DNA of 64,000 nt from Blattabacteriaceae bacterium. Lineage in GTDB: Bacteria; Bacteroidota; Bacteroidia; Flavobacteriales; Blattabacteriaceae. The position numbers and the translations under genes are program-made. This document shows positions 39,164-46,080 of the stretch, piece by piece. The stretch spans positions 1 through 64,000 of the forward strand of contig DASWCM010000003.1 in assembly GCA_036390115.1 (NCBI GenBank), in the 5' to 3' direction. Position 1 is the first letter of the stretch. Every line of letters begins with the position of its first letter. The notes under the pieces are model-generated. The model was not told where the DNA came from. It saw nothing but the letters and a program-made list of their open reading frames with translations, and did no database searches.

Positions 39164-39657
39164 ATGAAAAAAATTATTATATTTTCAGACCCTTCTCCAC
39201 AATTATTAAGCACTTAATTAAAATTTTTCCATAATTAGGTTTTTCTATTTATTGTACAACTCTTTCACCTAGAATTTCTGATAAAGATCAAGTATATTCT
39301 TCTGAAAGAAGAAGAAAAGCTTTTCTAAAAAAAATAAATCAGGGAGAATGGCCCAGGTATTTTATACGTCACTTTAAATAGTGAAATTGAAAGAATTTGG
39401 TATTTAGTGTAATTTTTGATCTAGATGTTAGAGTAGGTATGAATTTAATAAATAGGTTTTCCAAAAATTCCTTATCTATTTTTGGAAAAGTTCCTTCTTT
39501 TGAAGTTTTAAAAACTCGTATTAAAATGAGAAAAACAGAAAATTCGATATATTTATCTAAACGTTTAATTAAAGCTGAAAATGAAATTATTTACGCTAAC
39601 TATTTTGATTTTATTATCATAAATAATGATCTTCAAAAGTCTAAGAAAGACTCATAA
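39164..39657 (+). pseudogene. gmk: Decayed guanylate kinase
   Basis: The start at 39164 reads MKKIIIFSDPSPQLLST, in which the P-loop (usual form SAPSGSGKTT) is destroyed, followed by a stop. Then come CTTLSPRISDKDQVYSSERR (from the TTRxPRxGE region) and, after a frame change, a clean C-terminal part from 39397: VIFDLDVRVGMNLINRFSKN and NYFDFIIINNDLQKS, typical of guanylate kinase. Without the P-loop it cannot phosphorylate GMP. Confidence 0.88.
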
Positions 39658-39691
39658 AATTTAGTCATAAATTTTCTAAAAACTAACTAGT

Positions 39692-41299
39692 ATGAAAAAT
39701 AAAAAAATGTCTTTATTTGGAAAGATTAGGGATCACTCCTTTTTTTTTATTGGATTGATTATTTTTTCTTTTATTTTTAATCCAAAAACTCTTTTAAATT
39801 TCTTTAGTTTTCATGCTGTTTTTAAAATTGATGGAAAAAAACTTCAAAATTTTTTGAAGTTAAAAAAAAAATTATACCCTACATCATTATATGATAAAAT
39901 TTTACCTAAAATTAAGGAGGAAAAGCATATAATACAGAGTGCTAAAAAAATAGGAATCCAGTTTATGAATAAAGATTTTTGGAATTTTTTGTACAAAAAA
40001 TCTTTATATAAACATATTACTCAATATAAAAAAAAAGAAGGGAGTTTCAATACTAAAAAATTTAAATATTATTTACTAAATAGTGGAAAGATTAAAAATC
40101 ACGGGTTTGTTTGGTTTCAACAAAAACAAAATATTCATGATCAAATTTTGATTCATCAATATCTTGATATGTGTTTATGTGGATTAAATACAAAAAAATC
40201 ATTTATTTCTAAGTCTAAGATAGTAGACTATCTTTACAAGAAAAAACAAAAAATTAGAGCTGATGAAATAGCAGATTATATGAAGGCAAATTCTTTTTTC
40301 TCCAATCTAGGAGATATTGAATTTTTTTTTATAAATTTTGCGAGGAAATTCTCTAAAATGGATTCTGAAATCAGAAAAAAACAAATGGAAAGTTTATTTT
40401 TTGAATTTAAAAAGGAAACTAAATATTTGATTAATTATCATTCTGATGTTTCTTATAATCCCATATATTATTCCTATAATTTTTTCCCATACTTTTTAAG
40501 AAACTTACTAAAAAATTCGAAAAGGGTAAGTTTTTTAACAAGGAAAAATTATTATCTTCTAGCAAAGATTACTGGAAAAAAAATGATATACGATTCAATA
40601 CGTGCTAGTCATATTTTTATTGATCATAAAGGATCCTTTTCTAATACTTTTTTTTATTCTAAAAAACGAAGAAGTATAAAAGAATCTATAAAAAAAATAA
40701 ATGAATTATTTTTTATACTAAAGAAAAAGCCAAAACTATTTAAAGCATTAGTTAAAAAAGAATCTTTTAAAAATAATGGATATCTAGGATTAGGATGGAT
40801 CGATATAGGAGGGATAAAAAAAACGTCTGATTTTCAGAATTTTTTAATTGAAAATCCTAAAGGGAAAATAGGAGTTTTCGAAACACCGATTGGTTATCAT
40901 ATAATACGTATTGATGATAAAAGCCCTTTACGTCCATTTTATAAACTTTCTATTTTTCTTAAATACATTAATTCCTCAAAAAAAACTGATAAAACTCAGA
41001 ACCAAAGAGTAAAAGAATTTATTCAAGAAAACGGAAAAGCTAATTTTAGTTTTTGTGCTAAAAACGCTAGAAAAAAAGGTTCTCAGGTGAAAACTAAGAT
41101 TGATTCTACAATATTAGATTTATATTCTGAAATTATACAATGGTCTTTTGATAAAAAAAGAAAATTAGGAGAATTTAAAGTTTTTTTAAACTCTAGCTAC
41201 ATTATTGCTCGGATTTCATCTCTATCTAGAGTTAGTGTTAAAAATGAGGTAAAAAAAATTATAAAAAATAAAAAAATAGCTAAAAATTTTAAAAAATAG
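39692..41299 (+). CDS. ppiD: PpiD-like membrane-anchored peptidyl-prolyl isomerase
   Basis: The 535-residue protein has one N-terminal transmembrane segment (residues 11-28, FFFIGLIIFSFIFNP), a SurA-N-like helical region, and one parvulin domain near residues 300-410 (IRASHIFIDHKG; GLGWIDIGG; VFETPIGYHIIRID). This matches PpiD, a periplasmic chaperone at the inner membrane. It is shorter than the usual 620-700 residues, mainly at the C-terminus. It is followed by tRNA-Phe. Confidence 0.78.
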   Translation: MKNKKMSLFGKIRDHSFFFIGLIIFSFIFNPKTLLNFFSFHAVFKIDGKKLQNFLKLKKKLYPTSLYDKILPKIKEEKHIIQSAKKIGIQFMNKDFWNFLYKKSLYKHITQYKKKEGSFNTKKFKYYLLNSGKIKNHGFVWFQQKQNIHDQILIHQYLDMCLCGLNTKKSFISKSKIVDYLYKKKQKIRADEIADYMKANSFFSNLGDIEFFFINFARKFSKMDSEIRKKQMESLFFEFKKETKYLINYHSDVSYNPIYYSYNFFPYFLRNLLKNSKRVSFLTRKNYYLLAKITGKKMIYDSIRASHIFIDHKGSFSNTFFYSKKRRSIKESIKKINELFFILKKKPKLFKALVKKESFKNNGYLGLGWIDIGGIKKTSDFQNFLIENPKGKIGVFETPIGYHIIRIDDKSPLRPFYKLSIFLKYINSSKKTDKTQNQRVKEFIQENGKANFSFCAKNARKKGSQVKTKIDSTILDLYSEIIQWSFDKKRKLGEFKVFLNSSYIIARISSLSRVSVKNEVKKIIKNKKIAKNFKK

Positions 41300-41319
41300 A
41301 TGGATAAGAGAATATTTCT

Positions 41320-41391
41320 GGTATCTTAGCTCAGATGGTAGAGCTCTGGACTGAAAATCCAGGCGGCCCGGTTCGATACCGGGAGTTACCA
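41320..41391 (+). tRNA. tRNA-Phe (anticodon GAA)
   Basis: Cloverleaf with acceptor GGTATCT/AGTTACC, anticodon stem CTGGA/TCCAG with loop CTGAAAA (anticodon GAA), T-arm CCCGGTTCGATACCGGG. The acceptor has a U5-U68 mismatch. Confidence 0.95.
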
Positions 41392-41396
41392 CAGAG

Positions 41397-41470
41397 CTCC
41401 TCAAGCTGGTTTCGAACCAGCGACCTCTTACTTAACAGGCAAGTGCTCTATCCAACTGAGCTACTGAGGA
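41397..41470 (-). tRNA. tRNA-Asn (anticodon GUU)
   Basis: Minus-strand cloverleaf with acceptor TCCTCAG/TTGAGGA and G73, anticodon stem CTTGC/GTAAG with loop CTGTTAA (anticodon GUU), T-arm GCTGGTTCGAAACCAGC. Confidence 0.96.
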
Positions 41471-41477
41471 GTTATTG

Positions 41478-41856
41478 TGGAGCTGGCGGGTATCGAACCC
41501 GCGTCCAAACAAACAATGCCTAAGCTTTCTACATACTTATCCGAATTTTATTTCATCCATAAATCGAATGTCGGAGATCGAATCTTTATGGTATAACTTC
41601 TATTTTTTCAGAAATCTTAGAAGTATCTGATTTCCTATCCTTGTTTTTTTTCTTATCTTCTTTCAGAAGAAACAAGGAACGACTTCTGATAGAAGATATC
41701 CCGCTCTACCATCAATGGCAGATAAAATTAAGCAGCGAGAGCGTAATTTTCGTTTCCGTTTCTCATTTAGTAAGAACAGATTAACGTGTATTACTTACTT
41801 AACACGGTATGCTTACACTCAAGCAGAAATTTTGCTGTCAAATCCATATCAGCCCC
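41478..41856 (-). ncRNA. ssrA: tmRNA (SsrA)
   Basis: Both ends of the tRNA-like domain are present: GGGGCTGATATGG at the 5' end (41856) and GGACGCGGGTTCGATACC with CCAGCTCCA at the 3' end (41478). The tag frame (41731-41757, minus) encodes GNENYALAA followed by TAA at 41728-41730. The total of 379 nt is normal. tmRNA rescues stalled ribosomes and marks proteins for ClpXP, both subunits of which are in this window. Confidence 0.94.
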
Positions 41857-41875
41857 AATAAATTTAATTTATGGT

Positions 41876-42460
41876 ATGGATATTAAGAAATTAGTTTTAG
41901 GTATAGGATATTTTCTCTGCATATTACATGCCATTTTGCTTCAAAAAGAAGCAAGGGAAATGCTTTTTTATCCTAGACAACTTTTTATTAAAAACTACAT
42001 AAATAAATCCTATATAGGATTTATTGATATTGTTAATATATTTCCTAAAACTAAATCAGGTAACATTGCTAAATTTTACGCTGGTGTTTGTTCCTATAAA
42101 TTAAGAAAGTATAAAAAAGCAATAAAATTTTTCAAAGCTTTTTCATCTAAAGATAAACTGCTTTCAGCCATAAAATATGGTATTATAGCGGATTCTTTTG
42201 TAGAATTAAAAAAGAACGAAAGAGCGATACAATACTATATTAAAGCAGTTTATAAGAGAAATAATAAATTCACTACTCCATTTTATATTCGTCAAGTTGC
42301 TATTATTTACTTGAGTATAAATAAATATAAAGAATCTAAAAGAAATTTTTATAGAATCATAAATAAATATCCAACTTCTCCTTTTGTAAAAGATATAGAT
42401 ACATATTTATCCATGATAAATAAGATATTACAAATCTATGAAACTAGAAGAGTATTCTAA
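41876..42460 (+). CDS. TPR-repeat membrane-anchored protein (YfgM-like)
   Basis: From the ATG at 41876 the product has 194 residues: a hydrophobic N-terminal anchor (KKLVLGIGYFLCILHAILLQ), then tetratricopeptide-like helices from about residue 70 (KFYAGVCSYKLRKYKKAIKF, then KNERAIQYYIKAVYK and YLSINKYKESKRNFYRII). An upstream extension in frame would run antisense into tmRNA and is unlikely. This resembles the TPR protein that precedes ribH in Flavobacteriia; here the ribH is dead. Function is unproven; YfgM-like chaperone accessory is a guess. Confidence 0.68.
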   Translation: MDIKKLVLGIGYFLCILHAILLQKEAREMLFYPRQLFIKNYINKSYIGFIDIVNIFPKTKSGNIAKFYAGVCSYKLRKYKKAIKFFKAFSSKDKLLSAIKYGIIADSFVELKKNERAIQYYIKAVYKRNNKFTTPFYIRQVAIIYLSINKYKESKRNFYRIINKYPTSPFVKDIDTYLSMINKILQIYETRRVF

Positions 42461-42850
42461 AAAGTTTTTTAAATTTGTAATTATTCTATCTAAATGGAAT
42501 GAATCTGTTACGAGATACCTTTATAAAAATGTTTTTAACACTTTAGTTTATCTTGGATAGTTGGGAGACAACTGGAAGCTTTGAATTAATCTATGCTAGA
42601 GATAAAATATGTAGCAATTCCGAATTGGATTCTCTAATTTTAATCCCTATTAAAGGGGGAAACTGAATATTTTAAGTTCATATGTAAATCTTTATTACAA
42701 GGAATAAAAAATATTAATATTGTATATGAGACTCCTGTAATTCTTTGTATTTTAAACTATGAAAATAAAAAATATAAAAATTGTAAATAGAGGAATTGAA
42801 TCTGCGAAAACAGCCATAAAAATGGCTTGTTTAAAAAACATCTTAAACAA
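42438..42850 (+). pseudogene. ribH: Decayed 6,7-dimethyl-8-ribityllumazine synthase
   Basis: The start at 42438, overlapping the TPR gene, reads KFFKFVIILSKWNESVTRYL and later NVFNTLVYLG. Fragments GETEYFKFICKSLLQGIKNI, ETPVILCIL and NRGIESAKTAIKMACLK follow, which match lumazine synthase in order (SxWN; GET-HF; ETPV-G-LT; RGxEAAxTAIKM). Stops and frame changes break it. RibH makes the lumazine used by riboflavin synthase, which is dead at 12.0 kb. Confidence 0.85.
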
Positions 42851-42863
42851 TTAAAACAAAAAG

Positions 42864-42936
42864 AAGCCTCGAAGGGACTTGAACCCCCACCATAGGAATC
42901 GGAATCCCACGTTCTATCCAGTTAAACTACGAGACC
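42864..42936 (-). tRNA. tRNA-Arg (anticodon CCG)
   Basis: Minus-strand cloverleaf, anticodon stem TGGGA/TCCTA with loop TTCCGAT (anticodon CCG) and T-arm GGGGGTTCAAGTCCCTT. The acceptor starts with a G1-U72 wobble. Confidence 0.9.
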
Positions 42937-42941
42937 TAATC

Positions 42942-43514
42942 TTAAATTTTCCAACTATTACAACTGTTTATTGTTCTTTTTCTACCATTTAAAATGAAAC
43001 TAAATACAACTTCCTTAGCTCTTCTTAAATAAAGAGGAAGTTTTATTATTTCAATATCTGTCCATTTTCCTAAAACATAATCTATTTGACCTACTTTTGG
43101 AAATTTCTTTCCAATACCAAATCTAAGACAGGCGTAGTTAGAAGTATTTAAAATATTTTGAATGTTTTTTAATCCATTATGCCCCCCACTGCTACTTCTA
43201 TATTTAAGCCGCAAAACTCCAAAATCTAAATGGAGATCATCCGTTATTACTAAAATTTTTTCGAAAGAAATATTCTCCTTTTCCAGCCATAAGTTTACGG
43301 CTTTTCCACTCAAATTCATAAATGTAGAAGGTTTTAATAAAAAAATATTATTTTTTTCAAAATAAAATTGAGCAACAAATCCTAATCTTTTCATATTAAA
43401 AACTGCTAAATGAAATTTCGAAATTTCATTTAGTATTTTAAATCCTATGTTATGCCTTGTATTAGCGTATTTATCTCCAACATTTCCTAATCCAACAACG
43501 AGAAATTTTTCCAT
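42942..43514 (-). CDS. pth: Peptidyl-tRNA hydrolase
   Basis: Pth frees tRNA from prematurely released peptidyl-tRNA. The 190-residue protein has LVVGLGNVGDKYANTRHNIG with catalytic His21, LLKPSTFMNLSG, VITDDLHLDFG and SSSGGHNGLKNI, the full set of family motifs. Length is normal. It precedes tRNA-Arg on the same strand and follows rluD. Confidence 0.95.
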   Translation of the reverse strand: MEKFLVVGLGNVGDKYANTRHNIGFKILNEISKFHLAVFNMKRLGFVAQFYFEKNNIFLLKPSTFMNLSGKAVNLWLEKENISFEKILVITDDLHLDFGVLRLKYRSSSGGHNGLKNIQNILNTSNYACLRFGIGKKFPKVGQIDYVLGKWTDIEIIKLPLYLRRAKEVVFSFILNGRKRTINSCNSWKI

Positions 43515-43518
43515 ACTT

Positions 43519-44454
43519 TTATAACCCCCTACATTTCTTCAATAAATGAAGAAAATCTTTAGAAAGATCGCACTCAAAATGAAGATATTTTCCACTTTTT
43601 GGATGTGCAAATCCTAAATAATTTGCATGTAAAGCTTGTCGCGGGCAAATCTCGAAACATTTTTCTAAAAAAATTTTATGCTCTTTAGAAATTTTCTTAA
43701 AAATTTTATCTCCACCATATCGTGGATCATTGAAAATTGGATGACCTAAAAACTTTAAATGAGTCCTAATTTGATGTGTCCTACCCGTTTCTAAATGACA
43801 AGAAATAAAAGTAACATATCTAAAATTTTCTAATACTTTATAATGTGTTACTGCATTTTTTCCTCTACTTCCATCAGGAAAAACCATCATCTTTTTGCGA
43901 TGATTAGGATTTCTCCCAATGTTTCCAACAATTCTTCCTTTTTCCTTAGAAAGGTTACCACATACAATAGCAAGATATTCTCTTTGTATTTTATGATAAA
44001 AAAATTGTTTCATTAACTGTTCCAAACTATTATTATTTTTTGCAACAACAAGTAAACCAGATGTATCCTTATCTATTCTATGTGCTAATCCAAAACGATA
44101 AGTATCTTTGTTCAGATGATATTTTAAAGCATTAACTAAGGTACCTTTGGTATTTCCTATACCAGAATGAACCGCCATTCCAGGTGGCTTATTTACTACG
44201 ATGATTTCTTTATCTTCATAAATAATATTTAAAGTAACATTTTCTGATTTCATTTCTTGTTTTAAATTCATTAAAACGCTTACTCTATCAGAGTACTTTA
44301 CTAGAAAGCTAGGTTTAACAGGTTTTTCGTTTATCCAAATAGCAGAATTTTGGATTTTTCTTCTAGAGATATTTTTAATAAAATTAGTCAAAAATTTATC
44401 AACCCTAACTTTGCCATGTTCCTTTTCTACTATAAATTTTATATGTTTGTACAT
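43519..44454 (-). CDS. rluD: 23S rRNA pseudouridine synthase, RluD-like
   Basis: The 311-residue protein has an S4 RNA-binding domain (residues 15-75, KVRVDKFLTNFIKNISR) and the RluA-family catalytic domain with the catalytic aspartate in LAHRIDKDTSGLLVVAK and ETGRTHQIRTHL. The S4 domain and length point to RluD (positions 1911/1915/1917) rather than RluA, but this is by homology. It lies 4 bp upstream of pth. Confidence 0.88.
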   Translation of the reverse strand: MYKHIKFIVEKEHGKVRVDKFLTNFIKNISRRKIQNSAIWINEKPVKPSFLVKYSDRVSVLMNLKQEMKSENVTLNIIYEDKEIIVVNKPPGMAVHSGIGNTKGTLVNALKYHLNKDTYRFGLAHRIDKDTSGLLVVAKNNNSLEQLMKQFFYHKIQREYLAIVCGNLSKEKGRIVGNIGRNPNHRKKMMVFPDGSRGKNAVTHYKVLENFRYVTFISCHLETGRTHQIRTHLKFLGHPIFNDPRYGGDKIFKKISKEHKIFLEKCFEICPRQALHANYLGFAHPKSGKYLHFECDLSKDFLHLLKKCRGL

Positions 44455-44500
44455 ATGGTTCCTAAATTAAGAAGCCTAAGATAAAGATATTCACAGATAA

Positions 44501-44523
44501 AGTATAAAAAATTCCTTTATACT
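44501..44523 (-). terminator. Hairpin downstream of the ferredoxin gene
   Basis: AGTATAAA (44501-44508) pairs with TTTATACT (44516-44523), an 8-bp AT-rich stem with a 7-base loop, 39 bp past the ferredoxin stop and before rluD. It lacks a strong T-tract on the minus strand, so termination is only possible. Confidence 0.3.
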
Positions 44524-44561
44524 CATGTATTATCTATTTGTTTAGCTTTTTTAACCTTTTA

Positions 44562-44792
44562 TCAGAATTTTTTTATAGTAATAATACCTACTGGACAAAC
44601 TCTTGAAGCTTTTTTGTAACTTTCGAAAGAAAAGTAACAAGATTTTTTTAAAACAAAAAAGCCATTCTTATCTATTGAATGCAATAAAACGGATTTTCCG
44701 TCTTTTTTAGAAATTCTGAAATATTCTGGAGCTAATTCTGAACAATAATTACATCCAATACATTTATTTCTTTGTAATGTTATGATATACAT
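44562..44792 (-). CDS. Small 4Fe-4S ferredoxin
   Basis: The 76-residue protein has a single-cluster ferredoxin pattern: CIGCNYC (Cys11, Cys14, Cys17) and RVCPVG (Cys66). It overlaps the end of the U32 gene by 13 bp, a pairing common in Bacteroidota, which suggests electron supply to that protein. It could also serve other reductases. The second half of a two-cluster ferredoxin is absent. Confidence 0.85.
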   Translation of the reverse strand: MYIITLQRNKCIGCNYCSELAPEYFRISKKDGKSVLLHSIDKNGFFVLKKSCYFSFESYKKASRVCPVGIITIKKF

Positions 44793-46024
44793 TCCGTATT
44801 CACTAATTTATAAAGTTTATCTGAAGAACGAATTTTAAAATTCAAAGGAATAGTACATACCTGACCCTTAACAACTATATCTGATAAGGAATCATTAACC
44901 ATAATAGAAAGAACTTCAACTTCTTTTACCCCTGTAATAGGTCCTGTTACTAGGATTCTATCCCCAACTTTTACCTTACTAGCTTCAATAGAAAATTCGC
45001 CTATCCTTGCCTTTGAATAATAATGACGACCTTTACCAAGAAAGATCTTTTTTCTTGTAGCTAGTGATCCACTAATTTTAGACCATTCTCCAAGTTTTTG
45101 GCCAAGGTAATACCCTCCCCAAAATCCACGATTATAAACTGATTTAAGCCGTTTAGTAAAATACATAACCTTTTTTATATCAAAATTTCCTTGATATAAA
45201 AAATCTATCGCTTTTCGGTAACAAGTTGTTACCACAGCTACATATTCAGGGGATTTTCCCCTGCCTTCTATTTTAAGAACTTTAATGCCAGATTCAATAA
45301 TTTTATCTAAAAAATGGATAGTACAAAGATCCTTTGTAGACAAAAAATATTCGTTATTAATATCTATTTTAAACCCGCTTTCCTTCTCAAGGAGAGTATA
45401 TTTCTTACGACAATTATGTGAACATGCACCTCTATTAGCTGAAGAATTTCTAGAATGCAAACTTAAGTAGCATTTTCCAGAAACAGCCATACAAAGTGCA
45501 CCATGACAAAAAATCTCAATTCTTATTAATTTTCCAGAAGGACCTTTTATTTTATATTTTTCAATTTTATAGACAATTTTTTTAATTTGATTAAGACTTA
45601 ACTCTCTACTTAAAACGATAGTATCTGCAAATGAAGAGTAAAATTTTACTGTTTCAATATTAGTTACATTTAATTGTGTAGATATGTGAACTTCCATTCC
45701 TATTTTATAGGCGTATAAAATTACCGCTTGATCCAATGCTATAATTGCGTTTATCCCAGATTCATAAGCTTTATCAGATAATTTTTTAATAATAGAAAGG
45801 TCATGATCATAGATAATTGTATTTAGTGTTAAATAACAACGGATACCTTTTTTCTTACAAATTTTTCCAACTACTGGAAGATCATTTATGGAAAAATTTG
45901 CAGAAGATCTAGCTCTCATATTAAGATGATCTACACCAAAATAGATAGAATCAGCCCCAGAGTCAATAGCTGCTCTGAGAGATTCAAAATCTCCAACAGG
46001 AGCCATAAGTTCTATTTTTTCCAT
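44780..46024 (-). CDS. trhP: U32-family tRNA 5-hydroxyuridine modification protein TrhP (YegQ)
   Basis: U32 proteins of this type help introduce 5-hydroxyuridine at position 34 of tRNAs. The product of 414 residues from ATG 46024 begins MEKIELMAPVGDFESLRAAI and keeps GVDHLNMRARSS, EIFCHGALCMAVSGKCYLS and NRGACSHNCRKKY, whose four cysteines can bind an Fe-S cluster. A longer start at 46054 lacks homology. Older annotation calls it a collagenase-like peptidase. The next gene is the ferredoxin. Confidence 0.85.
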   Translation of the reverse strand: MEKIELMAPVGDFESLRAAIDSGADSIYFGVDHLNMRARSSANFSINDLPVVGKICKKKGIRCYLTLNTIIYDHDLSIIKKLSDKAYESGINAIIALDQAVILYAYKIGMEVHISTQLNVTNIETVKFYSSFADTIVLSRELSLNQIKKIVYKIEKYKIKGPSGKLIRIEIFCHGALCMAVSGKCYLSLHSRNSSANRGACSHNCRKKYTLLEKESGFKIDINNEYFLSTKDLCTIHFLDKIIESGIKVLKIEGRGKSPEYVAVVTTCYRKAIDFLYQGNFDIKKVMYFTKRLKSVYNRGFWGGYYLGQKLGEWSKISGSLATRKKIFLGKGRHYYSKARIGEFSIEASKVKVGDRILVTGPITGVKEVEVLSIMVNDSLSDIVVKGQVCTIPLNFKIRSSDKLYKLVNTECIS

Positions 46025-46080
46025 AAAATTTATTATTGTCTTATATAAAGTCAATAAATTATAACTAGGATTAATTAAAT

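Noticed and set aside
39397-39657. A separate 86-codon gene
   Set aside because: It is the surviving C-terminal part of guanylate kinase without a P-loop.
41335-41523. Open frame over tRNA-Phe, tRNA-Asn and the end of tmRNA
   Set aside because: Entirely within RNA genes.
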